Counted from the stretch's first letter, positions 28,633 to 35,173 are shown. The stretch is DNA of 64,000 nucleotides from Diadema setosum (GCF_964275005.1 NC_092686.1:15629696-15693695), one strand, 5' to 3'. A program made the numbers and translations. Notes: generated by a model from the letters alone, not told the origin.

Positions 28633-31600
28633 CCATTGTCGGTAATATCATACGTAGCTTAATAGGTGTAATCTCTACATTTACATAAATGTTCACAAGT
28701 GTGTTGTGTACTTTTCATTGCCATGATTGTCGGTTATGATTCAAACGTCAAGTTGGTGCTGTGGTGTCATTTCTATGGGCAATAGTGGAGATAAATGTAA
28801 ACTGAATTTTTTTTTATTTCTCTTTTCAGATCATTGTTTGGAAATCCCATATCGAAAATCGAGAAAGGCGCATTTAGCAACCTTAAGAATCTGCGGAAAC
28901 TGTAAGATTTACACAAATGACTTGGAAGATTGATGATGGTGTATAAATCACTTCGTACTGCAGCTGCAATTGTACTTCAGTTCAATATTTTGTTCGTAGA
29001 AAGAAATAAGAAAGATGAGTTTTATGATATAATTTAAAAACATTGAGAATTGAATGAAATGCAAGTGATGTAGTTGACTGTAGTCTTCTTAAATGTCATC
29101 ATTGTCACGTTATTGTCGCTGTTCTTCCGAAGAAGTTCTGATTATTGACGCCTTGCGGCTGGAAGTATTTTTGAATAGAAAAAAGAAGAAGAAATAACAG
29201 CTGAATTAAATGTGGAAATTATCAGCCATGGCTGTAAAACCTTAATTCATCGAACACGACGCTATGATGAAGTGGTAGTGCCCGTCAAAAAGACAAGCTC
29301 GAACTCGGGAGGCGTTACAGGCTTTGTTCAAGACATAACCCTGCCATTGTCTTTCCGTCGTTTCTTCTGTGAAGCAATCATGTTCTATATCGAGAAGGAC
29401 AACACATCTGTCACATTAATAAAAGGCAAATCAAGCCATTACCTCCCCCCCCCCCCAAGAAAAAAAGACTAATCGCTAACTTTTGTAGTGAGAGTTGTCA
29501 TGATCAAAATCAATATTTTATATAAAGCAGATTACGCTCATGTCTAGGTTTCAATCCTTTCCCGTAATTACGGTTGTATCTGTTACATTAGGAACCTTCG
29601 GGACACCGGCCTACCGATAAACAGCGACATACGTGAAGCTCTGCAGGAAATAAAATCTTTGCATACAATGTAAGTTGATTTTTTAAAACGTCTGGTTTAC
29701 AGCAAGTTTTAGACGCTTTCCTAGAGGTTGAAAGGAATCGAGTAATTACACTTTCATGTGTGCATCTTTATAGGCAATTCAGTGAAAACACCAACTGATT
29801 TTTGACTCATGAATCTTTGTCAACGGTTATGCCCAAGTCACATATAAACACGGATGCTCAAGGATCTACATGTGATCCGGGAAGATCCGGGGAGGTCCGG
29901 GGAGGTCCAGAGAGATCCGGGATAGTTTCGTCCTCGATGGAGCGTCGACGAGCGTTGGTATGACTGTACACACGGTATCAACACGGCAGTTACACGGATA
30001 AGGCCGGAAGAGCGCGGCGTCTACACGGATCAACACGGCATCTACACGGATCAACACGGCAGCTACATGGCAGCCACATGGACCACCCCGGATCGCTCTG
30101 CCAACACGGCAATCCCCGGATGACACCGGATGTTTTTGACCTCCAAAAGTTGCTGCGTTGGCCTCCCGGATGTCCCCGGATCTACACGGACATACACGGG
30201 TGTCCAAGGATGTCCAAGGCGTCAACACGGCTCTCTCCCCGGATCACCCCGCATCAGATCCGGGGTGGTCCGGGGTAACCCGGGTGTCTATGTGACTGGG
30301 GCATGACTGGGGCATTTACGCCACACTCAGTCACCTCAAATATGAATCTAGGAAAATATCATAAAGCAATAGAATAAGATGATTTGCTGTGAATCCAAAT
30401 GGGAAATTGAATGAAAAGTAGGAATGCTTTAAAATATTCGCAAATGAGCTGTGGTGAAATCTTAAAGGGTCATGAGAACTCTGACTTTGTTTTCAAAATC
30501 TTTTCAAACCGCTATGTATTCTTTATCGGATAGAATGTAAAATAAGAGTAAGTTCATTTTTTGAATTCTTTATTCAGTTATGCAGATACTTTCACCATGT
30601 GCTGCATCATGGAATTGACACCGGCCGATTCGGATGACACAACTGGCTGTTTCGCACCGGCAGACGAATTTTCGTCATGTAGTGACCTTCTGAAGGACAC
30701 TGTGCTCCGTATTTCCATGTGGATATTGGGCATCAGCGCCATGGTGGGGAATATCTTCGTTATCGGACTGCGCGCAATCCGAAGACATCAGGTTGAAACC
30801 AGTCGAATCCAGTCACGACTGATCACTCATCTAGCCATATCCGACTTTTTCATGGGCTGCTACATGATGGTCATAGCGGGCGCAGATTTTTACTTCCGAG
30901 GCGACTACGCAATCCATGCTGATGCGTGGCGAGCCAGCCTCCTGTGTCGTCTGGCAGGGTTCATCTCTACCTTGTCCAGCGAAGTATCCGTCTTCATCAT
31001 CATGCTAATCAGTCTAGATCGGATCCTGTGTATTGTGTTTGTGCACCATCGGGATATCCAATTCTCCAATAAATCTTGCAAGATATGGCTCGCAGTTGTT
31101 TGGGTAATTTCTCTAGTCATATCACTTACTCCAGCAGTGGTCCCCATCGCTTATTTTCAGCAATTCTACGGCAAATCCAGCGTGTGCCTAGGACTCCCTC
31201 TAACGACAGAACGACTGCCTGGATGGGAATATTCGATTACTCTGTTTCTTGGTCTGAATTTAGTATGCTTCGTTGTGACAGCATTCTGCTATGTCGCTAT
31301 CTTCGTGGCTGTTCGCAGATCCGCGGCTAATTTTTCGAAGAGCAAAGATCATGGGAGACATACCAAGTAAGCTGGTTTGCTTCATCCGTACAGAGTCGTC
31401 ATCTTTGACGTCATTTATCAATCAATGACCAATGTAACATTAGATAGAGAAAGGAGCGTTTCAGTGAGTATTCATACTCGGAATAGATTTCTTCCCTAGG
31501 TTGTAGTCTCTAAAAGAGCTCATAAAATCGCAATCTAATCAACGCCTGTATGCCTATACTAGAATGGTGATCTTTTCGTGGGATAAGAAAGGGTAATCAT

Positions 31601-34600
31601 GTAAATATCAGTGTAACGAATTGTATATATGCTTGTTCTTTATTCAGTGCTTTATTAATTTCATGTGCTTTTAATCTTTTGATTTTGTAGGCGTGGAATG
31701 CAAGTACAGGTCAAATTGGCAGCCAAAATGGCACTGATCGTGGGCACTGACTTCATCTGCTGGATGCCCATCATTATCATGGGGTTTCTGTCCGCCATCA
31801 GAGTTGTCGAGATCCCTGCAGATGTCTACGCCTGGACAGCTGTTTTCATTCTCCCACTCAATTCGTCGCTAAATCCCTATCTCTACACTCTATCCACTGT
31901 TTGGCAACGCCATCGAGCGCGTCAGCGTGCAAACTTGAAAACTGATTCGGATGGCGTTATGGAGACACGTACGTATTTCAGCTTAAAAAAAAACACAAAA
32001 CAAAACCGAAAACGGTTACAGGATTAGACATAACGTGTTTCATCTTTGAACCATCGAAGCCTATTAGGCAGTACACTCCGGAGTCATTTGTACTACATTT
32101 GTCAAGTACCATGATCTAGACCGGGTGGAGGCATCATTGGTAAGCCTTGATGAAAAGCAAACCTTAAATACAAGCTACTCCAATGAATAGACACATCTCA
32201 AGAAACCACTAATTTTATTTGATGATATTGATGAGATCATTCGACGAACGTGCAATTACTGCTGACTTTGAACAGTCCATACTTGGATAATCGGATAATC
32301 AAGAAACAAAGTTGATGAAAGAGAAATGTACAACCTGTCCGTTTTGGGGTGTAAGAAGAGAGACGGAGCTCGGTGACATAATACTACTCGCAGAAGATTG
32401 AGTTATGCGTACATTTGTTGTTCCATTTGAAAGGACTCGAGCTATGTCAGTGATTGGTTTCATGAAGAAGTTGCAATAAGAGGAGCAAATGGATCCAGCT
32501 TCCGTATTGTGCCCAATTAGGGAATTCCAGCTTTGAATGAATCCTCTGAGATCAATTTTCAATTTTTGAAGAGCTTTCCTTTGCAGCCTTTCGTATAGTG
32601 TGAGAGCTATTGAGCCTACACTGCTCCATTTTATGATTTAGGAGAAGCATTATACTCCGTGAGTGGTCGTATGTATGGCTTGTAGATGGTGATTCGTGCT
32701 TGGAGTATTAGTAGGTTCCCCAGGATGTATAATCTCCTAAAGCAGTTTTCTTGACGAAGCTTTCGATGAAAGAGTCCATATTAGCGTGTGTTGGTGATGA
32801 TGACCATGAGAAGAGTAATGCTTTGAGTTAGCATCAGTTCTTTGTAATGTAAATAGAGGGAATCGTATTAATTACTGCATCGGTTTCCTGCCGATAATCA
32901 TGTCAGCAGGACTGCTTTAATTGACTGTGATGCACCAGTCAGGAGCCCATTTGTTCAAGCCTCGTTGTAGACTTTCGGCACGGGTATCTGTGATCTTTGG
33001 ATTTTTAATGGTTTAAGTGTTGATAATTTTTATTCTTTTGATTAAAACATGAAGACCTGATCTGTGCCTTTAGCCTCGGAAAGGTCCAATAGCAAACGAA
33101 GTTTCTGAGAATTTTGTGTGCCAAACTTTCAAGCTTGAGAGGGACTTACTACTTTTTTCAATGTAGGACCCTTGCCAACACAAAGATGGGCATTAGCATC
33201 AATAACGGTGTTGTTCAGCAGCTCAGCCTTATCTTCCGCCTAACTGAAAGGTTGACAATAACTTACTAGTGGGACTACGTCATAGGATTTACTAATGTCA
33301 GTAAGATTTTACAAGTTTCCATCACTGCTCGTTGTCTGCATTATATTTGAGTTTCTGCTCTGGCTGCATGCTGTGAGGAGTGCACATGAGCACGTCGTAG
33401 AGAACGCTGTGCATTCAGATTTGGATTATAATCATTATGTACAATATAGAACAATCTTTTCTAAGACCTCTCTACCACATTTCATTGACCTTTTGCTTTC
33501 TTTGGACTGCTACATGACACTCGTCATTGAACCAAGGTTTGTCAGAGTGCCGATGCGTAGCTGTTTTTAAAACATTTACAATTTAATGGAATAGATAATG
33601 TTAATTGTCCTAGATAGAATAACATGATGCATTGGCAATTTGTCCTCTTGGGAGAAAGGTATAGCCTGATAACCAATTAGCTCTTCTAAATAGCAACATC
33701 TGTAATAGCATGCGTAATGGTATAGAAGTATTTGTGAAGTGAACATCAAATGAGAGTTATGAGCGGTTTTCGTTTTGTTTTGTCGCCTTTCCACAAGGGC
33801 TCGTGTCTCGGGTTGCGAATACCGTGGACCGAGATGACTCGACCCGAACGCGGGAGTTTCACCGCATCCTCACATCCCAGTGCCTACTGACACCTTTCAA
33901 CTTGCCCTCTGCCACCCAGCGCGTTCTCCCTCTCTCCAAATACATCGAGGAGAAAGGGGACAGTCCCTCGCCCGAGGAGGCGGCTCTCATCGAGCGCTGT
34001 CTGCGCAAAGGTCTCAATTGCCTCCGCTCGAAGACCACGAGGAGTTGGTCCATCACAGAGGACGAGATTGCAGTGCAAGTAGTAAGGCACCTAGCTTATT
34101 TCACAGTATACATTTTACAGGCGCACCGAGTGAGCCAAGGGGCCTTCTTCTTAAAGAGTTTCGATTAATCTTACGCTCAATAATTGAGCGTAACTCAGTT
34201 AAGCGAGCGTAAGATACTCAGTAAATCGAGCTTAAGATCAAAACTGAAGTCTGTTCATAGAGATACCTACGCTTTATTTCACAAGTTGATTGCATGTTTT
34301 GAATTGCATTAATCGAAAGGTCAATCTTACGATCAATCTTTATGAGCCCCAGAACTTTGAAATCGACTTTCTTCTGTAAACCTTCTAGATTTTTGTTTTC
34401 TCTAATAAATCTTGTCAGTTTCAGCTTGAATCAGGTGTGTATTTAGCGAAAAAAGTTGGGTCTCGACACATCTGTTCATTTATTATAAATACGACGTCTT
34501 CCAGTCGCGTGAAGACAAACGTTGTCTCTATCAGGCACATACAGTGCCTTTTACACGGATTTCAGTGGCGTGATACGATTGCAAGATCCCTGTTCATACT

Positions 34601-35173
34601 ATGGGACACCTGTCCTTGAATAATGACAACCACCGCCGAGGCCTATGTGTATATCAGAAAGTGTTCACCTGGAGCATTTTTGACTCGCTGTTCTCCCTTA
34701 CCTTACCAAATTGTGATTACAAACAGACAAATAAAGCCACAAAATATAAAACAACAAACAACACAGTAGTCACACAGAAACAACGATAAAGTGCTGAGAT
34801 GATTCAGTATATTATCTAAGTATAGTGAACCAAATACATCAAACCAAAATCTGCAATTAATACCCGCACGATGATACAAGAACTTTTTTTATTTTAATCC
34901 TGCAATAATTTGTAGTTGGGTTATTGTGAATTGAGCATGTCCAAAACGCTTTATCACATCAGCATTAGATTAACCCTGTGATGTATCTTGGTGTTTTTTC
35001 TTTATTTTACATCTTCTCAGAACTCTTCCGGTAAAGTTTCTCGGGCATTCATCGTGACCGTTGACCCGGTAGTAATTGAAATGCTGGTGGGAAGCAAGGA
35101 GCAGAGAAACCACATCATCCATGCAGGTTTTATGAAGAAGCTTACCGAGAATCTAGAACAAAATGCTGAATAA
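2464..35173 (+). CDS. Mosaic LGR/GRL101-like G-protein coupled receptor, 35 exons, 5' partial
   Basis: Spliced gene assembled by eye from 35 exons, itemised below, whose donor and acceptor phases all match. The product is a type of leucine-rich-repeat GPCR at the plasma membrane. Order: F5/8C, F5/8C, C-type lectin, cbEGF, lectin-like, CUB x3, C-type lectin, LDLa x7, LRR N-cap, LRR, 7TM, long cytoplasmic tail; about 2,140 residues are visible. The 7TM part has family marks of LGRs: the FSSCSDLL hinge before TM1, LAISDFFMG in TM2, [13 protein letters not shown] in the second extracellular loop, CWMP in TM6 and NPYLY in TM7. LDLa plus LRR plus 7TM is known from snail GRL101 and relaxin receptors; the extra F5/8C, CUB and lectin modules suggest a sensor of surfaces or glycans. 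The signal peptide and first domain start are not seen. Ligand unknown. Confidence 0.85.
3333..3483 (+). CDS. Exon 2: F5/8 type C domain 1, end
   Basis: It reads [20 protein letters not shown] and MMLELIGC, the typical end of an F5/8C domain (I-H-P-T-S-W, then L-E-L-x-G-C). The acceptor AG at 3331-3332 gives phase 0, matching the previous exon; nearer AGs at 3350 and 3357 would break the frame. The donor GTGAGT leaves one base. Confidence 0.75.
4077..4244 (+). CDS. Exon 3: start of F5/8 type C domain 2
   Basis: It opens with [14 protein letters not shown], like the Cys-x-x-Pro-Leu-Gly-Met start of F5/8C domains, and ends at an ACAA/GTAATA donor (phase 1). The middle is unusual for the family: it carries an extra CKGC pair and lacks the usual ITASS. 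Phase joins both neighbours. Confidence 0.65.
4746..4927 (+). CDS. Exon 4: F5/8 type C domain 2, core
   Basis: It reads [21 protein letters not shown], then DEFVIEYQ and W-R-T-Y, a textbook discoidin core (W-L-Q-V-D, then T-G-I-x-x-Q-G). The acceptor follows a long T run (TTCTTCTCAG); donor AAG/GTGAGA, phase 0. The donor is followed closely by a (CA)n microsatellite. Confidence 0.85.
4949..5034. repeat. (CA)n/(TA)n microsatellite in intron
   Basis: Runs of CA dinucleotide interrupted by GTTGTACATG, passing into a TA-rich tail. Open frames drawn through it are artefacts. Confidence 0.95.
5238..6213. mobile_element. piggyBac-like MITE with TTAA duplication
   Basis: Both ends lie next to TTAA (5238-5241 and 6210-6213). 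The left end reads CCCTATAAAGCCCAAG and the right end is its inverted copy with one mismatch, followed inward by G-run/C-run hairpins around CACATTGTG. TTAA targets and ends beginning CCC are typical of piggyBac. No transposase frame is visible, so it is non-autonomous. About 968 bp, inside intron 4. Confidence 0.75.
5406..5419. promoter_or_regulatory. Perfect X-box (RFX-type) palindrome inside the MITE
   Basis: GTTGCCATGGCAAC, a 14-bp perfect palindrome equal to the RFX X-box consensus. It may only be part of the transposon's sequence; binding is inferred. Confidence 0.35.
6492..6639 (+). CDS. Exon 5: F5/8 type C domain 2, end
   Basis: It begins in phase 0 with IFNGLKDPF and ends IRFQLLGC, matching the last strands of a discoidin domain (x-R-x-Q-L-L-G-C). 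Donor GTG/GTAAGT leaves one base, phase 1. Confidence 0.8.
7385..7652 (+). CDS. Exon 6: C-type lectin-like domain 1, first part
   Basis: It contains [16 protein letters not shown] and ACDKIF, then NLVIGLTV, in the positions of the C-type lectin fold (Cys, helix, then W-I-G-L-like strand). Starts phase 1 after CTAG and ends phase 2 at TTGAG/GTGATT. Confidence 0.75.
8077..8246 (+). CDS. Exon 7: C-type lectin-like domain 1, second part
   Basis: [13 protein letters not shown] resembles the W-x-D-G-x-P-x-x-Y-x-x-W segment, followed by CAYI and the closing Cys pair near ICQA. Contains N-V-S, N-I-T style glycosylation sites. The EPN/QPD sugar-binding triplet is not evident, so calcium-dependent sugar binding is uncertain. 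Phase 2 in, phase 1 out. Confidence 0.75.
8336..8474. repeat. (TA)n microsatellites in intron 7
   Basis: Two long TA runs separated by about 45 bp, plus a third short run. Confidence 0.95.
8872..8991 (+). CDS. Exon 8: calcium-binding EGF domain
   Basis: A single 120-bp exon with phase 1 at both ends. It opens with [10 protein letters not shown], the D-I-N-E-C signature of calcium-binding EGF, has six Cys, and holds N-H-D-G-G-Y-H-C, the usual hydroxylation and aromatic segment. It joins the two lectin-like regions. Confidence 0.9.
9296..9459 (+). CDS. Exon 9: lectin-like region 2, first part
   Basis: It reads [10 protein letters not shown], then [20 protein letters not shown], like the start of a C-type lectin domain (Cys, helix with A-x-x-x-C, then A-x-L-x-x-I). 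Acceptor phase 1, donor CAG/GTTTAT phase 0. Confidence 0.65.
9540..9745. mobile_element. Short interspersed repeat with repeated GTTATTCCGAA motif
   Basis: The motif GTTNGTTATTCCGAA recurs at about 9,610 and 9,714-9,732 with related copies between. It looks like a fragment of a dispersed repeat in intron 9; ends are not defined. Confidence 0.35.
9975..10152 (+). CDS. Exon 10: lectin-like region 2, second part
   Basis: Starts in phase 0 after CACGACAG and closes with LNYVCIKG, as C-type lectin domains do. The W-I-G-L strand and the sugar-site triplet are missing, so this is a degenerate or different lectin-like fold. Donor AAAG/GTTATA is weak; phase 1. Confidence 0.65.
10795..10872 (+). CDS. 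Exon 11: 78-bp lead-in to CUB domain 1
   Basis: A strong acceptor (CTTTTTGCCTCAG) starts [14 protein letters not shown] and the exon ends at GATG/GTAAAA. Phase 1 at both ends, 26 codons, so it could be skipped without loss of frame. The donor lies inside the first bases of a foldback element (10870-10979). Confidence 0.55.
10870..10979. mobile_element. 110-bp foldback MITE overlapping the exon 11 donor
   Basis: The left arm begins ATGGTAAAACT and continues GGTGATTTCTCAACAGTGC. The right arm is its inverted copy ending AGTTTTACCAT. Arms are about 48 bp with several mismatches. The first GT of the left arm is the exon 11 donor. Confidence 0.75.
11400..11562 (+). CDS. Exon 12: CUB domain 1, middle
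   Basis: Phase 1 in after TTGCCGCCAG, phase 2 out at TTTG/GTAAGA. Reads [10 protein letters not shown] and EDLNIW, the strands before the CUB core. CUB domains mediate protein and sometimes calcium-dependent binding. Confidence 0.6.
12127..12353 (+). CDS. Exon 13: CUB domain 1, end
   Basis: Reads [11 protein letters not shown], then DICGSPPGF and [10 protein letters not shown]. This is the C-x-D-x-L-x-I, C-G and G-F-x-x-x-F pattern of the CUB second half. Phase 2 in, phase 1 out at TTG/GTAAGT. Confidence 0.8.
12512..13484. mobile_element. Composite tRNA-derived SINE insertion, tandem plus inverted
   Basis: Two head-to-tail units (about 270 bp apart) are followed by an inverted copy. The palindrome centre is near 13152 and its arms are about 320 bp. 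Each unit contains a tRNA-like body with an A-box-like TGGTCTAGTGG and a B-box GGTTCGAATCC (minus orientation at about 12,650-12,727 and 12,935-13,005, plus at 13,300-13,370). The whole block is flanked by a 13-bp direct repeat, CAAGATCAAAATC, at 12512-12524 and 13472-13484. The repeated 60-residue frames through it are not genes. Confidence 0.8.
13815..13993 (+). CDS. Exon 14: CUB domain 2, first half
   Basis: Phase 1 in after CAACGTTAG, phase 0 out at CAG/GTAAAA. Reads [12 protein letters not shown], then [10 protein letters not shown] and DCNTTIDAP, the S-x-N-Y-P and C-x-W-x-I-x-x-P positions of CUB with Trp replaced by Thr. Confidence 0.75.
14434..14632 (+). CDS. Exon 15: CUB domain 2, second half
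   Basis: Phase 0 in after CTAACTCAG, phase 1 out at TTCA/GTGAGT. Reads [14 protein letters not shown] and [11 protein letters not shown], matching the CUB second half. Confidence 0.8.
14834..15250 (+). CDS. Exon 16: CUB domain 3, whole domain in one exon
   Basis: 417 bp, phase 1 at both ends. Reads [44 protein letters not shown] and FCRH, a complete CUB with all four Cys. Unlike CUB 1 and 2 it has no internal intron. Donor GAGG/GTAAAA. Confidence 0.9.
15290..15510 (-). mobile_element. tRNA-derived SINE, partial, minus strand
   Basis: On the minus strand a B-box-like GAGTTCGAATACC is followed by a body ending near an ATAATGATAACG tail (15,290-15,310 on plus). It shares GGTAAAAATGTCTCG and GGACGTAAGCA-type stretches with the element at 44.3 kb, so it is the same family. 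Confidence 0.6.
16214..16441 (+). CDS. Exon 17: C-type lectin domain 3, first part
   Basis: Reads [20 protein letters not shown], then [13 protein letters not shown], a classic C-type lectin start (C-Y-x-F, W-x-x-A, C, G-x-x-L-V-S-I). Phase 1 in after TTCCTAAG, phase 1 out at ATCG/GTGAGA. Confidence 0.9.
16522..16922. mobile_element. MITE-like repeat in intron 17
   Basis: It starts near AAAGGGATCGTATAG and ends CCAATACTGAACCATCCCATTA. Its inner part resembles 43,676-43,830 (CCGATTTTCNTCAAATAAACTTT and CAATACTATACCATCCC). Terminal inversion is weak, so exact ends are uncertain. Confidence 0.5.
17881..17968 (+). CDS. Exon 18: C-type lectin domain 3, middle
   Basis: 88 bp. Reads [20 protein letters not shown] then YTDWY, the W-I-G-L-region and W-x-D-x-S-P-x-x-Y-x-x-W segment. 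Phase 1 in, phase 2 out at ATAAG/GTACTG. Confidence 0.85.
18834..19024 (+). CDS. Exon 19: C-type lectin domain 3, end
   Basis: Reads [33 protein letters not shown] and FICEV, the final strands with N-E-P-D at the place of the sugar-site loop and W-N-D for calcium binding. The acceptor after CTTGTTCTTCGAAG (18833) is needed for phase 2; the next AG at 18846 would hit a stop. Phase 1 out. Confidence 0.8.
19919..20066. repeat. (TA)n array with GTAGGTATATA units, intron 19
   Basis: Long TA runs with the interspersed 8-mer ATGTAGGT three times, then a TTTA run. Confidence 0.95.
20148..20309 (+). CDS. Exon 20: LDLa repeat 1 with linker
   Basis: A linker containing N-V-T precedes [14 protein letters not shown] and [16 protein letters not shown]. 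It has six Cys and a full D-C-x-D-G-S-D-E calcium motif. Phase 1 both ends. LDLa repeats bind protein ligands; in relaxin receptors the single LDLa is needed for activation. Confidence 0.9.
20811..20921 (+). CDS. Exon 21: LDLa repeat 2
   Basis: Ends [16 protein letters not shown]. The acidic calcium motif is intact (D-N-S-D-E). Phase 1 both ends, 111 bp. Confidence 0.9.
21321..22650. mobile_element. Inverted-end DNA element, about 1.33 kb, intron 21
   Basis: The left end reads GGCTTCCACTATAGGGCGCGG and the right end is its inverted counterpart (CCCGCGCCCTAGTGG then ACGTCAGCCC), with matching sub-terminal CGGAAGCAAATT stretches. Inside are repeated TTTCCGC motifs and one small basic frame at 21,735-21,983. 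No transposase is recognised; likely non-autonomous. Confidence 0.6.
23053..23166 (+). CDS. Exon 22: LDLa repeat 3
   Basis: Ends [17 protein letters not shown] with an intact calcium motif. Acceptor CTTTATGTCAG, donor TGCG/GTAAAT; phase 1 both ends. Confidence 0.9.
23648..23764 (+). CDS. Exon 23: LDLa repeat 4, divergent
   Basis: Has CDGIVDC and then [11 protein letters not shown]. Acidic residues are kept but spacing differs from D-x-S-D-E. Phase 1 both ends. Confidence 0.8.
24313..24465 (+). CDS. Exon 24: LDLa repeat 5, degenerate, GC donor
   Basis: Reads [17 protein letters not shown] and ILCIYD, then [15 protein letters not shown]. Six Cys remain but the acidic calcium motif is lost. 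The only donor that keeps phase 1 is TGTG/GCAAGT, a GC donor; the GT two bases on would be phase 2. Confidence 0.8.
24960..25103 (+). CDS. Exon 25: LDLa repeat 6, probable GC donor
   Basis: Reads [19 protein letters not shown] and [16 protein letters not shown]. After the last Cys the frame runs on to a stop at 25,143. The phase 1 exits are CCG/GCGAGT (GC donor, chosen; keeps all six Cys) or AACT/GTGATA, which would remove the last Cys. Confidence 0.7.
25424..25543 (+). CDS. Exon 26: LDLa repeat 7
   Basis: Reads [15 protein letters not shown] and [16 protein letters not shown] with an acidic motif D-K-D-D-E. Acceptor TTTCTCTTATCAG, donor TGTG/GTAAGC; phase 1 both ends. Confidence 0.9.
26148..26259 (+). 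CDS. Exon 27: LRR N-terminal cap
   Basis: Reads [17 protein letters not shown], the Cys-rich cap C-P-x-x-C-x-C-x-x-x-x-x-x-C found before LRRs in GRL101 and other LGRs. It marks the change from phase 1 to phase 2 introns (phase 1 in, phase 2 out at AAAAT/GTAAGT). Confidence 0.85.
26440..26620 (+). mobile_element. Degenerate copy of the foldback family seen at 58.2 kb
   Basis: ATGTGGATTGAGTGAATGCG, then CATCAGTGAACGTTGAGG, match the left arm of the 58,198-58,761 element with many changes. Lies in intron 27. Confidence 0.5.
27979..28128 (+). CDS. Exon 28: first LRR exon
   Basis: Phase 2 at both ends, 150 bp. Joins the cap (ending SAKKI) to IRSAFLQF and ends FLAEL. The classic L-x-x-L pattern is weak, but place and phase fit an LRR exon, longer than the usual 72 bp. 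Confidence 0.65.
28399..28470 (+). CDS. Exon 29: LRR
   Basis: Exactly 72 bp, phase 2 both ends. Reads [15 protein letters not shown] and ends LYSL, one LRR of 24 residues (I-x-x-I-P-x-x-A-F). Confidence 0.85.
28830..28901 (+). CDS. Exon 30: LRR
   Basis: 72 bp, phase 2 both ends. Reads [18 protein letters not shown] then LRKL, a canonical LRR (N-x-I-x-x-I-x-x-G-A-F-x-x-L-x-x-L). Confidence 0.92.
29592..29669 (+). CDS. Exon 31: last LRR exon
   Basis: 78 bp, phase 2 both ends. Reads [13 protein letters not shown] then IKSLHTM. Consistent with the final repeat or LRR end before the hinge; similarity is weaker than in exon 30. Confidence 0.75.
29829..30304. mobile_element. TIR element filled with degenerate CACGG/CGGAT repeats, intron 31
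   Basis: The left end is ATGCCCAAGTCACATA. The right end is its inverted counterpart (TATGTGACTGGGGCAT). The interior is GC-rich and made of short units such as ACACGGATCAACACGGCA and GGATGTCC, unlike anything else in the window. Confidence 0.65.
30578..31366 (+). CDS. Exon 32: hinge and TM1-TM5 of the 7TM core
   Basis: 789 bp, phase 2 both ends. The hinge has [10 protein letters not shown]1 has GNIFVIG; TM2 [11 protein letters not shown]3 ends SLDRI at the place of the DRY/ERW motif; the second extracellular loop has [13 protein letters not shown]5 follows near GWEYSITLF. These are features of LGR and GRL101-type rhodopsin-family receptors. Donor ACCAA/GTAAGC. Confidence 0.95.
31691..31968 (+). 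CDS. Exon 33: TM6-TM7 and start of cytoplasmic tail
   Basis: Phase 2 in after TTTTGTAG, phase 1 out at ACAC/GTACGT. Reads [19 protein letters not shown] for TM6 and [11 protein letters not shown] for TM7 with the NPxxY motif. Reading through the donor would add 18 residues and stop at 32,027, a possible short-tail form; the phase 1 donor joins exon 34. Confidence 0.93.
32510..33570 (-). mobile_element. LINE remnant (non-LTR retrotransposon), in duplication copy A
   Basis: It aligns by eye with parts of 40,985-42,588: the stretches around GTAGATGGTGATTCGTGCTTGGAGTA, CTGTAGACTTTCGGCA and GTTGTTCAGCAGCTCAGCCTT occur in both. About 750 bp of the reverse transcriptase region present in copy B is missing here. 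Many stops; dead. Confidence 0.65.
33798..34081 (+). CDS. Exon 34 (copy A): cytoplasmic tail module, part 1
   Basis: Phase 1 in (joins exon 33 as METR then LVSRVAN), phase 0 out at GTA/GTAAGG. Reads [30 protein letters not shown] and [11 protein letters not shown] do not recognise a family. It is charged and hydrophilic, as expected for a cytosolic tail. A near copy lies at 43943-44226 with about ten amino-acid differences in 94. Confidence 0.8.
35021..35173 (+). CDS. Exon 35 (copy A): last coding exon
   Basis: Phase 0 in after CATCTTCTCAG; 50 codons then TAA. Reads [20 protein letters not shown] and [12 protein letters not shown]. The join to exon 34 can use GTA/GTAAGG or, three bases earlier, CAA/GTAGTA without change of frame. 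Copy B at 44812-44961 is nearly identical in protein. Confidence 0.82.
   Translation, partial: NSSGKVSRAFIVTVDPVVIEMLVGSKEQRNHIIHAGFMKKLTENLEQNAE

Noticed and set aside
32299-33570. Independent small genes after the receptor core
   Set aside because: Frames here belong to the LINE remnant in duplication copy A.
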